Shown: positions 26,501 to 37,016, numbered from the stretch's first letter. The stretch: DNA of 38,976 bases from Nitrospirota bacterium (GCA_027366615.1 DAHXNG010000116.1:1-38976), one strand, 5' to 3'. Made by a program: numbers and translations. Notes: generated by a model not told the origin, from the sequence alone.

Positions 26501-28061
26501 CGAAGCCTCCTTCTTTGTTCATCTCCCGAATGATCGCCTCAAGATGTGCAGGATCGTCCATTCCGGCAATCCGGTCCAAAAGACGCCGAACCTTGCCCGC
26601 ATCGGTTTCAAGATAGGGGGGAAGATCGAAGGTCACCCCCCCTGAAAAGGCAATCCTCTCCCACCCGGCCTCCCGGACCTCTCCTCCGAAGCGGGAGAGA
26701 ATTGCCGAGCGGATAGGGGCACGGCCCAGGGCGGGAGGGTGCTCGCAGGCATCACGGACATCCTCCGGCCGGGTCAACCGCCTCATGCTTCCCTCCTCTT
26801 CGAGAGGCCAGAAGAGCCCCTCGCCCGGATCGATGTCATGATAGGCCAGATCGAGGCTCTGGAGCCACGGATCCCCCGGGACCACACGTTGCTCCTGGCA
26901 AGCCCACCCGAGAAGGGATTCCTTGGCCACCCAATCCACCCGGTCTCCAAGGCGGTCAGAATCAGCCCGGTAGTCGGAAAGTGCCCTGTCCCACTCCTCG
27001 ACAACCCAGCGGTCCTCTTCGCTCCGAACGACGACATCGACGCGTTCCCGGTAGAGGGAGAGGATTCCGTCCGCCGTCATCATCCTCCCGTCCTCGCAGG
27101 CCACTGCGACATCTCCCTTTCTGGACCGGGAGATGGAGCGGATGGCCGCCACCGGATCGGCGAGGTCGGGGACTTTGCCGGGATGGACAAAAAGGGAGGC
27201 GAGGACGAGACGCGTCATCCCCATCTTCATGGCCGTCTGCCACTCCGACATGTTGGCATCCCCGCAGATAAGGTGGAGGCGGCGGTAGCGCTCCCTGTCG
27301 GCATGGGGCTCGTCGCGACTGTTCACCAAAGGGCGACGCTGCATGGTATCGACCCCTGTCAGGGTCTCCATGAAGTCTGCGCGCTGGGAGAGCTGATATC
27401 CGTCAGACCGGATCCCGTCCTCCCCCTCCTGTCCCACCTTCCCCGCGCCGGTCAGAATAATGCGGGCCACGAGGAAGGGGGTAATACCCCGGACAATCTC
27501 GGAGAAGGACATCTCCCGGGGAAGAAGGTAGTTTTCGTGACAGCCGTAACTGTGTCCATGGAAGTCGGTATTGTTCCGGTAGAGTCCGAGGACACCGGGC
27601 TGTCCGACGACAGCCTCCCGGAGACGCACCGCCTCCCGGAGGATCTCTGTCCCCGCCCGGTCAAAGAGAATCATATCGCGGAGCGTCAAACACTCGGGGG
27701 TGGAGTATTCGGGATGGGTATGGTCGTTGTAAAAGCGGGCCCCGTTCTTCAGAATCCGGTCGCTCTTGGACTCCCGAAACGAAAACCCACGCCGAATATC
27801 CGTCTGGAGGAATGCCTCCTCCTCCTCGTCCTGGGCGAGACGCTCTGCCCGACCGCCCCGGGCATCGGCCCGGGGATCCTCCTCGTCATAGGCCCAGATG
27901 CCGAACGAGGTCTCCCGATAGGCCCGGACAAGCTCCATTGATTCGAGGACCGGATCGGAGATCTCCAGATCCTTTCGAATGATGCCAAACTCTGTCTCGA
28001 TCCCGCAGAGAATGTCGCCCGTTCCGAAATTGCAGGGATCCCTTCGCCGCTGTGGCTCCAT
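26484..28061 (-). CDS. dop: Dop-type depupylase/deamidase homologue
   Basis: CGIETEFGIIRKD; acidic insertion DPRADARGGRAERLAQDEEEEAFLQ; NGARFYNDHTHPEYSTPEC; YRNNTDFHGHSYGCHENYLLPR; NSRDEPHADRERYRRLHLICGDANMSE. Confidence 0.93.
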   Translation of the reverse strand: MEPQRRRDPCNFGTGDILCGIETEFGIIRKDLEISDPVLESMELVRAYRETSFGIWAYDEEDPRADARGGRAERLAQDEEEEAFLQTDIRRGFSFRESKSDRILKNGARFYNDHTHPEYSTPECLTLRDMILFDRAGTEILREAVRLREAVVGQPGVLGLYRNNTDFHGHSYGCHENYLLPREMSFSEIVRGITPFLVARIILTGAGKVGQEGEDGIRSDGYQLSQRADFMETLTGVDTMQRRPLVNSRDEPHADRERYRRLHLICGDANMSEWQTAMKMGMTRLVLASLFVHPGKVPDLADPVAAIRSISRSRKGDVAVACEDGRMMTADGILSLYRERVDVVVRSEEDRWVVEEWDRALSDYRADSDRLGDRVDWVAKESLLGWACQEQRVVPGDPWLQSLDLAYHDIDPGEGLFWPLEEEGSMRRLTRPEDVRDACEHPPALGRAPIRSAILSRFGGEVREAGWERIAFSGGVTFDLPPYLETDAGKVRRLLDRIAGMDDPAHLEAIIREMNKEGGFDGANR

Positions 28062-28070
28062 GGACAGAAA

Positions 28071-29771
28071 TTACTCGATCGCCCGGGAGACAAAACGGGC
28101 TCCCGGGGAGGCGGTCCGGACGCGTCGGACATCGACCACGTCCTGGGTCTCGATGTCCTGGAGGCCCATCCAGTCGAGGGCCATCTCCGGTGGGGGGAGG
28201 ATATCCCCCTCATCAAACTCTGTATTCACGGCCCAAAGGAGATCGTCGAGGGTCACGCCTCCCCCCTTCGCCTCCTCGATTTCGCGAAGAAGAGCCCGCT
28301 CCTTCGCCCGCTGGACAACCGACCCGAGTACGGCCCCGCTCGAAAGGTCGGAGCGGTAGATCGGCGTTCTCGCACCTGAGCGCCGGAGCACCTCAAAGAC
28401 AATATTGCCATCGGAGCGCTCGAAAAACCGGTCGCGGAAGATCCGCAGGAGCGTCTGCCGATCGCCTGAGGATGTATCAAGGGGAACGGTCTCTCCCATG
28501 TGGATCCCGAGGATCTCCAGTGCGGCATCCGAAGAGGGGCGGAGCACCTTTATCTTGCGGTCGATCCGACCCGGGCGCAGGATCGCCGGGTCGATCATCT
28601 CGGGACGATTGGTGGCAAGGATAACCATCTCGAAGCCACCGGGGCCTTCAAGACCGTCGAGAAGCGCACAGAACATCGGGACGATCGTATTGTGGATACT
28701 GAAACCGCGCCCGGATCGACGGGTTCCGAGGATCGCCTCCGCCTCATCGATGAAAAGAACGGGGAAATCGCCCGCCGACCTGATCTTCTCTCCCTCTTCG
28801 AAGAGCTCGCGGACGATGCGCTCGGACTCGCCGAGCCACATATTGAGAATCTCGGGGCCCTTGATGTGAAAGAAGACCCCCTTGAGATCCCGCCCCTTCT
28901 TGCTGGAGAGACGCTCGGCGATCTCCCGGGCGGTGGCCTTTCCGATCAGCGTCTTTCCGCACCCCGGGGGGCCGTAAAGAAGAAATCCCCGGGGAGAGCG
29001 GAAGTTGTAGCGGGCATAAGACTCCGGATAGAGAAGCGGGTTCAGGATCGCCTTCTTGATCTCTCCAATGGCATCCTGCTGTCCACCGATCGACTCCCAG
29101 CCGACCTTGGGCACCTCAGCCAGAAGATATCCCTCTTCCCTCTTCCGGACCTTTTCGACGATCACCCGCGAGGTACTGTCGAGGCGGACAAGATCTCCCG
29201 CCGACAGGCTCTGCCCATCGAGGATCTCGGACCGGTCGAGAACGGTGCCGAGCTGGCTGTCGGGACGGTCGGATCCCACCTCGACGCGCCCGTCGGAAAG
29301 CTCCCGTGCCACCCGGACCACAGGTCCGGCCATGTCGGGGCCGAGTGCGCCCAGAACGGAGAGCGCCTCGTTAAGACGAACCCTGTCCCCCTTCTTGAGG
29401 GTCAATAGGTCGACCCGCGGATCCACAGAGGCCTGGTAGTCTCCCCCACCGACCGTGACCCAAACAAGTCCGTCCTCTGCCCGACCCAGACAGGTTCCGA
29501 TCCGAAAAGCCGGCTTTGTCACCTTCTCCAGGACCTCGGAGAGCCGAGCCGACTCGACGGAAAGCTTCTGCCAGTCGTTTTCGATCTCGAGAAGCCGCTT
29601 CTTGATCCTGTAGGCCAGTCGAATCTCCTCCTCTCTCCCGTCGAGTCTCCGCAGGAGGCTCTCCACCCCTTCGAGGATCTCCCCAAAGGGGCCGGCCCCC
29701 CCGCCCTCGCCCTGGGAATGTCCTGAGGAGGATGCGGGAGACTTTCTTGTCAGCGGATCATTCTTGTCCAT
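28071..29771 (-). CDS. arc: Proteasomal AAA ATPase ARC/Mpa
   Basis: Coiled-coil N-terminus, OB domains, Walker A GFLLYGPPGCGKTLIGKATA, Walker B PVLFIDEAEAILGTR, NMWLGESERIVRE, RPGRIDRKIKV. Start taken at MDKNDPLTRK (29771). Confidence 0.94.
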   Translation of the reverse strand: MDKNDPLTRKSPASSSGHSQGEGGGAGPFGEILEGVESLLRRLDGREEEIRLAYRIKKRLLEIENDWQKLSVESARLSEVLEKVTKPAFRIGTCLGRAEDGLVWVTVGGGDYQASVDPRVDLLTLKKGDRVRLNEALSVLGALGPDMAGPVVRVARELSDGRVEVGSDRPDSQLGTVLDRSEILDGQSLSAGDLVRLDSTSRVIVEKVRKREEGYLLAEVPKVGWESIGGQQDAIGEIKKAILNPLLYPESYARYNFRSPRGFLLYGPPGCGKTLIGKATAREIAERLSSKKGRDLKGVFFHIKGPEILNMWLGESERIVRELFEEGEKIRSAGDFPVLFIDEAEAILGTRRSGRGFSIHNTIVPMFCALLDGLEGPGGFEMVILATNRPEMIDPAILRPGRIDRKIKVLRPSSDAALEILGIHMGETVPLDTSSGDRQTLLRIFRDRFFERSDGNIVFEVLRRSGARTPIYRSDLSSGAVLGSVVQRAKERALLREIEEAKGGGVTLDDLLWAVNTEFDEGDILPPPEMALDWMGLQDIETQDVVDVRRVRTASPGARFVSRAIE

Positions 29772-30014
29772 GAACTGGGACCTCGTTATCAAAAGAGTTG
29801 TCTGCCCGATCCCTTCCCGACCCTGGAATTCCAACAAGACTTATGGGAGGGAATCTGCATACGGACGCGGCCAAAGAGGTGAAGATTTACATTAGGAGAA
29901 TCTGCCCCATGAAAAAGACTCCTCCCAAGCTGGAGGAAAGGTCCACGGTCTCCATTACCATCCTACGGCCCTCCGGCTTCGAGGTCAATTCTGGCGTCAG
30001 CGGAAAACTCCGGA

Positions 30015-30698
30015 TCAGAGGTTCTGAAGAATATGCTCCTCGGGAATCGCCCGCTCCTTCAGGACCGCAACCGTCTCATCGACCATCTCCTTCATTCCGC
30101 AGATGTAGGCCACCGTTCCCGGAAGGGGATGGGTTTCGGCTCTGAGAATGTGCTGGACAAACCCCGAGTGCCGGTCCCATTTCGAGTCAGGGAAGGTAAC
30201 CGTCACGACAACGTCCACACCCATCGCGCTCCATGCGGCAAGCTCTTCTCCGAAATAAAGGTGGTTCGGCGTCATTGTCCCGAAATAAAAAGCCAGGCGT
30301 CCGAACTCCGACCTTCGTCTGAGGGCCTCGAGCAGGGTCGAACGAAGGGGGGCGATCGCCGTCCCGACACCCACGAAGAGGAGATTCCGGCTCTTGTGGG
30401 GATCGAGGGGAAAGCCGTTTCCTAGAGGCCCCTCAAAGGACAGACTCTCTCCCCCCGACAGGGAGAAAAGCTTCTCCGAGACCCCCTTTCCCCGCTTGAC
30501 CAGAATCTCGAGATATCCCTTTTCGTAGGGAGGGGAAGCGATGGCAAAGTAGGCGCCCTTCTCCCCCTCCCAGAGGACCCGGATGAACTGGCCCTGGACA
30601 AAGTCCAGCGCCTTCGTCTCCGGCACCAGCCGAAAAAGCCTCACATCCTCGGCAAAAGGGTCGATCCGTTCAATCCGCGCCGTCATCACATCTCCCAT
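30015..30698 (-). CDS. Ferredoxin/flavin reductase-type FAD/NAD(P)-binding oxidoreductase
   Basis: FVQGQFIRVLWEGEKGAYFAIASPP; SFEGPLGNGFPL; LLFVGVGTAIAPLRSTL; YICGMKEMVDETVAVL. Confidence 0.9.
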   Translation of the reverse strand: MGDVMTARIERIDPFAEDVRLFRLVPETKALDFVQGQFIRVLWEGEKGAYFAIASPPYEKGYLEILVKRGKGVSEKLFSLSGGESLSFEGPLGNGFPLDPHKSRNLLFVGVGTAIAPLRSTLLEALRRRSEFGRLAFYFGTMTPNHLYFGEELAAWSAMGVDVVVTVTFPDSKWDRHSGFVQHILRAETHPLPGTVAYICGMKEMVDETVAVLKERAIPEEHILQNL

Positions 30699-30734
30699 GA
30701 GTTCGATTCTCCTTCTATGCTTTTATCTCCTGCC

Positions 30735-30763
30735 TTGCAGGCGGAGCGGCTTTCGCCTATTGT
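30735..30763 (+). promoter_or_regulatory. Sigma70-like promoter for the RuBisCO-like gene
   Basis: TTGCAG-N17-TATTGT, about 70 bp upstream of the ATG at 30833. Confidence 0.5.
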
Positions 30764-30832
30764 AGAGCGTGAGGGGAGAGAGGCCCATACCGGGGCTCTC
30801 ATCACATCCACACACGACCTTTTGAGGTTCCC

Positions 30833-32014
30833 ATGTCAAAGACTGAACTGATCCGGACCACCTATACTATCCGCACCGACGACATTCCCCGCGCGGCGAA
30901 CCTGATCGCCCGGGAGATGAGCCTGGGGGTCAAGAAGACCTCCTATGAGACGGCCCAGACGGAGAGCTTTGCCGCCCGTCCGGCCATTTTGAAGTCCGGC
31001 AAGGGCAAGGCCACGGTGGAGATCATGGTTCCGTCCCAGCGCATCGCCTCGGCCTACGGACTGGTCCTGTCGATCGCCGGGGAGATCAGCTGTCTCAACA
31101 TCCTGAAGTCGATCGAGCTCACCGACTTCCATCCGCCGGAGACCCTCCTCTCCCGGTTCCCGGGCCCCCAGTTCGGCGCCGGGGGGATCGCAAAACGGCG
31201 CAAGATCAAAGACCGCCCTCTCTTCATCACCGTCCTCAAGCCGTCACAGGGACTCACGCCCGCAGAGTACGCCCATATCGCCTACGAAAGCCTGGTGGGC
31301 GGCATGGATGTGGTCAAGAGCGATGAACTCCTCCAGGAGCCTGCGGAGGATTATATCAAACGTCTTGCGGCAACTGTCGAGGCCGCCCGACGTGCCGAGG
31401 AGGAGACAGGGGAGCCCAAGTGGGTCATGATGCACACCGTGGACAGGCCCTCCGTCATGGTCGAGCGATACCTGGCCGGGGGACGGGCCGGAGCGAAAAT
31501 CGCCATGCTGAGCCCTGCCGCCTCGGGGTTTCCCCTGCTCGAAGAGCTGGCCCGACATGCCGTCGCCCCGATCATGGCCCACATGGCGACCTCCGACTGG
31601 CTCTGGCAGCCCCACGGGATGTCCGTCCGGGCCTGGGCCCGGTTCATGCGGATCCTGGGCTCGGATATCATCCTCTACCCGGCCCTCGCAGGAACACTTA
31701 AGGCCAAAAAGACGCATCTCAAGAGCGTCCTTGAAATCTGCCGGGAGCCCATGGGCTCCCTGAAAACATCCCTGATCGCCGTAGGCGGAGGGATGCATGC
31801 GGGGACCCTGGGGCTCCACGCCGACATGTTCGGACCCGACTTTGCCTATCTCTGCGGGGGCGGTGTCTGCGGACATCCCGACGGCGCGCGGGCGGGAGGA
31901 CAGTCGATCCGGCAGTCCTGGGAGGCCTGGTCCCAGAAGATCCCCCTTGATCGCTACCGCAAGACCCACAAAGCCCTGGATCGCGCTCTTACAGCCTTCG
32001 CGACCTACGTATAG
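30833..32014 (+). CDS. RuBisCO-like protein (form IV)
   Basis: RuBisCO large-chain fold blocks: ITVLKPSQGLTPAEYA, SLVGGMDVVKSDELL, GGGMHAGTLGLHADMFGPDFAYLCGGGVCGHPDG. Several carboxylase residues substituted. Confidence 0.92.
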   Translation: MSKTELIRTTYTIRTDDIPRAANLIAREMSLGVKKTSYETAQTESFAARPAILKSGKGKATVEIMVPSQRIASAYGLVLSIAGEISCLNILKSIELTDFHPPETLLSRFPGPQFGAGGIAKRRKIKDRPLFITVLKPSQGLTPAEYAHIAYESLVGGMDVVKSDELLQEPAEDYIKRLAATVEAARRAEEETGEPKWVMMHTVDRPSVMVERYLAGGRAGAKIAMLSPAASGFPLLEELARHAVAPIMAHMATSDWLWQPHGMSVRAWARFMRILGSDIILYPALAGTLKAKKTHLKSVLEICREPMGSLKTSLIAVGGGMHAGTLGLHADMFGPDFAYLCGGGVCGHPDGARAGGQSIRQSWEAWSQKIPLDRYRKTHKALDRALTAFATYV

Positions 32015-33234
32015 CCATCGTGGCAGTGGAGCCTCTCCCCCCTCCGTTCGGGACCGCGGCCGATCAAAAGCGCAATCGTCAGCGCCGCCGCTCCGGCAAC
32101 GACAACAAGTGCCAAATCCAGGCGCCCTCCGGTGACCTTCGCCAGATGGGCCTCTAGCGGAGCGGTTGCAGCTGCCAGAAGGTTTCCGGTCTGGTAGACA
32201 ACACCAGGGAATGTACCCCGTATCCCCGGAGGGGAGAGTTCGTTTAGATAGGCGGGAACCACACCCCAGGCCCCCTGGACGGAAAACTGCATCAGGAAGG
32301 CTCCCGCCGCGATCGTGGCGAGCGACCCGCCAAACCCCCAAAGCGGGAGGATGGCGATCGCCATGAGTGAGGCAATCCAGATCGCCCGCCTCCGGCCGAT
32401 GCGCTCGGAGAGCGTCCCCAGGACAACCCCGCCCATGATTGCCCCCGTGTTGTAGAGTACGGCCAGCCCCCCGACCGTTCCCGGGGAGAGCCCCCGACGG
32501 GTTTCGAGGAGGGTCGGATAGAGGTCCTGGGTCCCGTGTCCCAGAAAGTTGAAAGCGGTCATGAGAAGGATGGCAAAGGCCCCGACCTTCCAGAACCTCC
32601 GGAGTGTCGCCAAAAATGCAGGCGCGGGAGATCTCCTCCCCTCGGCAAAGGCGGCCGACTCCGGCACCCCCCGTCGCACAAAAAAGACGACGAAGGCCGG
32701 AAGGATACCGAGCATCAGAAGTCCCCGCCATCCGGTCACGGGATAGAGCAGGGCATAGGCAAGAGCCGCCAGAAGATAGCCGAACGGATACCCGGCCTGG
32801 AGAACTCCCGAGACGAACCCCCGACATCGGGGAGGAACGCTCTCCATGACAAGGGAGGCACCCGACCCCCACTCCCCGCCCATCGCGATCCCGAAGAGAC
32901 CCCGGAGAACGAGGAAGCTCCCGATCGAAGGTGCCAGCGCAGAGAGAAAGGCAAAAAGGGGATAGAGCGCCACGACCGCCATAAGGACCGGTCGCCGCCC
33001 GAAGCGATCGGCGAGGCGCCCGAAGAGAAGTGCCCCGACAGGGCGGGCCGCCAGGGTCAGAAAGAGGGCCATCGTAACCGTGATCAGCCCCACACCGAAT
33101 GTCTTGGCCACATCCTTCATGACAAAGACCAGAAGGAAGAAGTCGAAGGCATCGAGACTCCACCCCAGGAAGGCCGCTCCCACGACCCGACGCTCATCGC
33201 TTCCCAAGGCCCTCCAGTCGCTTCTAAACGGCAC
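32005..33234 (-). CDS. MFS transporter (metabolite:H+ symporter type)
   Basis: FLGWSLDAFDFFLLVFVMKDVA; GALLFGRLADRFGRRPVLM; GIAMGGEWGSGASLVMESVPPRCRGF. Confidence 0.92.
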   Translation of the reverse strand: MPFRSDWRALGSDERRVVGAAFLGWSLDAFDFFLLVFVMKDVAKTFGVGLITVTMALFLTLAARPVGALLFGRLADRFGRRPVLMAVVALYPLFAFLSALAPSIGSFLVLRGLFGIAMGGEWGSGASLVMESVPPRCRGFVSGVLQAGYPFGYLLAALAYALLYPVTGWRGLLMLGILPAFVVFFVRRGVPESAAFAEGRRSPAPAFLATLRRFWKVGAFAILLMTAFNFLGHGTQDLYPTLLETRRGLSPGTVGGLAVLYNTGAIMGGVVLGTLSERIGRRRAIWIASLMAIAILPLWGFGGSLATIAAGAFLMQFSVQGAWGVVPAYLNELSPPGIRGTFPGVVYQTGNLLAAATAPLEAHLAKVTGGRLDLALVVVAGAAALTIALLIGRGPERRGERLHCHDGYT

Positions 33235-33263
33235 AGGACCTCCGGACTCCAGGGAATCTCTCC

Positions 33264-36200
33264 CTAACCCGCATTGTATTTTTTCACAAAGGACCTGATG
33301 CGTTCTGTTTCGCGTTCGATCTTCTCTTTCATTCCAATAAAGCCCGGTTTCTTCTCGAGCTCCGCCGAGAGTGCCGCCAAGGGCTTCGCGCCCATATTGG
33401 CGGCCGCCCCCTTCATCTCATGGGCGGCGGCGGAGATCTCCTCCGGACTCCCCCCGACCAATGCCTGATCAAGCCGGGTGGACATTTCGGAGAGCGAGTC
33501 GAGAAAAAAGGCCAGCATCTCCTTCCATGCCACCGGGTCGTCTCCGAAAATCTCGGCAAGCCGTCCCATATCGACGGGCGGAGCCTCGCCTTCCAGCCAC
33601 CGGGCCACCACCGTCTCGAGAAGCTCCCTCCGGAGGGGCTTTGAGATATAGTCGTCCATCCCGGCGGAAAGACAGGTTTCCCGGTCCCCTTCCATGGCGT
33701 TGGCTGTCATGGCAATAACGGGAGTATGTGCCCCCCCCTTGCCTGCCTCTCGCTCGCGAATCAGGCGCGTGGCTTCAAGCCCGTCCATGACCGGCATGCG
33801 CACATCCATGAAAACGACCCCGAAGGACTCCCTTTCAAGACGGTCGAGGGCCTGCTGCCCGTCCGATGCGACGGTGACCATAAGACCCATCTGTTCGAGA
33901 AGAAGCCTTGCCACCCTCTGATTGACTGCATTATCCTCAACGAGAAGGACTTTGGCTCCCCTTGCTTCCGTGATGGCGGGCATCGTCTCCCTCATTGTCA
34001 AATTCTCCTCCCCGGAATTCGCGCCCCCCCTGCCCGCACTGGCCAGTAACAAAAAAAGACGCGAGGGAAGCAGGGGAAACTCGACCGGAATCCCCCCTGC
34101 CTGCCTGATACACTCCTCCGTTTCGGGAGCGCTCCCTCCCCCGCAGGGATAGAGAAGAACCGCCCCCCCGAACCTCCTCCTGAGATGGGCAACGAGAGTG
34201 GCACAACTCTCTCCGGACTCAGCATCCTTCTCATAGAGCCAGATGACCACCTTGGACACCCCTTCCCCGAGTTCGTTCCCGGGAAGGCTAAAATCCCCCT
34301 CTACAACAGAAAGGTCTACCTCCCAGGCCTTGAGAAGACGGACAAAGGGAAGCCGCGCTGCCTCGCCCCCTCCCCCGATGAGGATGGGGGTTCCCGAAAG
34401 AGCGGAAAATGAACGGCCTGCCCGGAAGGTCGCCGGGGGATCCAGCGGAATGCGAAAAGAAAAGGTCGAGCCCTCTCCCGGGATGCTTTCGACACCCACA
34501 TCCCCCCCCATCGCAAGAACCAGTCGACGGCTGATGGCAAGCCCCAGGCCCGTCCCCCCAAAACGACGGGTCGTGGAGCTGTCGCCTTGCTCGAAGGGTT
34601 TGAAGAGACGGGACAGTGCCTCTGGAGCGATCCCGATTCCGGTATCCTTCACCTGACACAGAACCCAGACCCGACCCTCTTCGTCGATGGCCCCCTCCCC
34701 CTGATCGATGCGCTCAAGCGAGAGTCCAATCGAACCCTTTTCGGTAAACTTCACCGCGTTGCCAAGAAAGTTCAGAAGGATCTGCCGGAGCCGTGTTCCG
34801 TCAACCCTGACAAACTCGGGAAGTGCGGGGTCAATGAAGACAGAGAGTGCCAGCGACTTCTCCCGGGCCCGGGGACTTGCGACAAGAACGGCATTTTCCA
34901 CCAGCTCGTAGAGCGACACATCCTCCATATTGAGATCCATCCGCCCGGCCTCAATCTTCGAAAAATCAAGAATGTCTCCGATGATCGAAAGGAGGCTGTC
35001 GGCCGAGATCTTTATGACGTGGGCAAAGTCTTGCTGGACGGCGTCGAGATGTGTGTCGAGAAGAAGGTCCGCCATCCCGACGACGCCGTTGAGAGGAGTC
35101 CGGATCTCGTGGCTCATTACGGAAAGAAAGTCCGACTTGGCCCGGCTCGCATCCTCTGCCAGCTCCTTCGCCTGGCGAAGCTCCTGCTCCATCTGGAGAC
35201 GCTTGGCGATATTTCGGGCGTAGACGATAACGACAGGGCCTTCACGCATCGTCATCCTCTGGAGAAAGGTCTCTACAGGATAGTCGGTCCCGTCGGCCCG
35301 GCTGTGCACTGAGCAGTAGGAGAGGCTTTGCTCCTCTCCCTCGAGGAATCCCCGGAGGCCCCCCTCAAATTCTGCCCTTTCCACACTCTCCGAAAAAGGG
35401 GTCCGGAGAAGGCTCTCGAGCGGCCGGCCAAGATTTCCAAGGGCCGATTCGTTGGCATAGAGAACTGTCCCGCTGTGGCCATCAACGATGTAGATCTCCT
35501 CGTGGCTCTGTCGCAGGACCCGCGAAAGAAACTTGATCTCGTCGCGAGCGTTCTGCATGTCCTCCGCGATCGTCCTGGCCACCGCCTCGATCTCGGAGAA
35601 AGTCTTCCCCTCTTTTACCGCGGGAGAGGAGGGTGATGTTCCCGAGAGAAGCCGGGCCAAGGAAGAAAAGGGAAGAAGGATCCCCTTTTGGACATGACGG
35701 ATGAGGCGAAGTGTCGCGAGAGCGGAAAGTGTCGACAGGAGAAGAATGAAAAGAGCATCGGCCAGGATGACCCTTCGGATTTTTGCGAGAACGGCAAGGT
35801 GATGTTTTTTTTCCTGGCGAAGGGCCCCCGATAACCCTTCGCGGTCGACCGACTCGAAAACCGACTGGAGAGCCGCCAATGATTGCCTCCGCGCGTGATC
35901 GCTCCTGGAGAGAAAAAGGACCGTTGAAAGAGCCCGCGTCTGAACAAGGAGGAGTGTCGCCTTCCGCTGATCGGAAACAGGAAGAAGATCCGGTGACTTA
36001 ATGGCTGATGAGAGACGGGCATAGACGCGGGAGAAGGCCAGGCGTTGCGAAGGATCGTGATCGAGATAGTAGCGCCCGACATCGGACTCGAGGTAGAGAA
36101 GGTCGTCCCGGAGGGAGACGAGACGAGAGACTCTTTCGGAAGAGCGGGAGAGGGCGTTGACAGAGCCAATGATGTTTGCAAGGGCAACGACGGTTACAAA

Positions 36201-36308
36201 CAGCCCCAGAACGGCCAAGACCACGTTCAGGCGGGTTTCAAAGCCCCCCCCCTCCCTGTCATCCGTCCTCCTGATCCCCATCCCAAAAACCGGCAATCTT
36301 CCATTCAT
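33264..36308 (-). CDS. Hybrid sensor histidine kinase (TM-sensor, PAS, HisKA/HATPase, degenerate receiver, receiver, HPt)
   Basis: [34 protein letters not shown]; receiver [16 protein letters not shown]...[13 protein letters not shown]; HPt [15 protein letters not shown]. Confidence 0.95.
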   Translation of the reverse strand: MNGRLPVFGMGIRRTDDREGGGFETRLNVVLAVLGLFVTVVALANIIGSVNALSRSSERVSRLVSLRDDLLYLESDVGRYYLDHDPSQRLAFSRVYARLSSAIKSPDLLPVSDQRKATLLLVQTRALSTVLFLSRSDHARRQSLAALQSVFESVDREGLSGALRQEKKHHLAVLAKIRRVILADALFILLLSTLSALATLRLIRHVQKGILLPFSSLARLLSGTSPSSPAVKEGKTFSEIEAVARTIAEDMQNARDEIKFLSRVLRQSHEEIYIVDGHSGTVLYANESALGNLGRPLESLLRTPFSESVERAEFEGGLRGFLEGEEQSLSYCSVHSRADGTDYPVETFLQRMTMREGPVVIVYARNIAKRLQMEQELRQAKELAEDASRAKSDFLSVMSHEIRTPLNGVVGMADLLLDTHLDAVQQDFAHVIKISADSLLSIIGDILDFSKIEAGRMDLNMEDVSLYELVENAVLVASPRAREKSLALSVFIDPALPEFVRVDGTRLRQILLNFLGNAVKFTEKGSIGLSLERIDQGEGAIDEEGRVWVLCQVKDTGIGIAPEALSRLFKPFEQGDSSTTRRFGGTGLGLAISRRLVLAMGGDVGVESIPGEGSTFSFRIPLDPPATFRAGRSFSALSGTPILIGGGGEAARLPFVRLLKAWEVDLSVVEGDFSLPGNELGEGVSKVVIWLYEKDAESGESCATLVAHLRRRFGGAVLLYPCGGGSAPETEECIRQAGGIPVEFPLLPSRLFLLLASAGRGGANSGEENLTMRETMPAITEARGAKVLLVEDNAVNQRVARLLLEQMGLMVTVASDGQQALDRLERESFGVVFMDVRMPVMDGLEATRLIREREAGKGGAHTPVIAMTANAMEGDRETCLSAGMDDYISKPLRRELLETVVARWLEGEAPPVDMGRLAEIFGDDPVAWKEMLAFFLDSLSEMSTRLDQALVGGSPEEISAAAHEMKGAAANMGAKPLAALSAELEKKPGFIGMKEKIERETERIRSFVKKYNAG

Positions 36309-36365
36309 TGGGATCGTCCCTCCGGCCTTGGATATTCCTCCAGGCGGGGAAAGATTGCAAGAGGG

Positions 36366-37016
36366 CTAACGGTGGCGGGAGGAGAAGGCTCCCCGGATCG
36401 TCTGGACAATCCGGGCGGTCCTCGAGGTCACGATGTTCAGAAGCCGCTTCAGAAGATTTCCGGAGGTCATCTCGCGCATGTTGGCCACACTCTGGGCCAG
36501 CTTGTCGGAGAACTCCCTCATCTCTCGCATTTTTGACTGGAGCTCCTGAATGTTCCCTGTCACCGCATCGAGCTCCTTGTCGATTGAGGAGACGGTCCGG
36601 GCAATCTCCTCCACCGCCTTCCGCGTCCGGTCGGAAAGCTTCTTGATCTCGTCGGCCACCACCGCAAATCCCCGTCCGGCCTCCTTGGCATGGGCCGCCT
36701 CTATGGCCGCATTGATCGAAAGGAGATTGACCTGGGTCGAGATCTCGCGGATCTCTCCACCAATCTTTCCGATCGTCTCAAGAACACCCCGGAAGCTTGC
36801 CAAGTTGGAAATAGCCTGATCGGAGGCCGTAATCAGCGCTCCTACATCCACCCGCTCCATCTGCCCGAGGAGAATCCCGTTGATCTCCCGCATATTCCGG
36901 TCGTGCATGCGGTTGACCTCTTCGAGCTGGACGATGTAGTTCTGGATGAAGACAATCTCTTTCTGGATGTCTCCCAATGCGAGAAGATCTGTCTGCTCCC
37001 CTTCAGCGATCGGCAT
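36366..37016 (-). CDS. Soluble minimal MCP signalling-domain protein (no sensor, no TM)
   Basis: [44 protein letters not shown] in a 216-aa protein without hydrophobic helices. Confidence 0.9.
   Translation of the reverse strand: MPIAEGEQTDLLALGDIQKEIVFIQNYIVQLEEVNRMHDRNMREINGILLGQMERVDVGALITASDQAISNLASFRGVLETIGKIGGEIREISTQVNLLSINAAIEAAHAKEAGRGFAVVADEIKKLSDRTRKAVEEIARTVSSIDKELDAVTGNIQELQSKMREMREFSDKLAQSVANMREMTSGNLLKRLLNIVTSRTARIVQTIRGAFSSRHR

Noticed and set aside
26739-27941. 400-aa plus-strand ORF opposite dop
   Set aside because: Antisense to a well supported dop homologue; no recognisable domain and composition of a codon-bias shadow.
29798-30145. 115-aa plus-strand ORF between arc and the reductase gene
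   Set aside because: Overlaps the well supported reductase gene antisense and lacks coding-like composition.
31244-33163. 639-aa minus-strand ORF across the RLP and MFS genes
   Set aside because: Antisense to the RLP gene and out of frame with the real MFS gene; Arg/Gly/Pro/Ser-rich composition typical of shadow ORFs in high-GC DNA.
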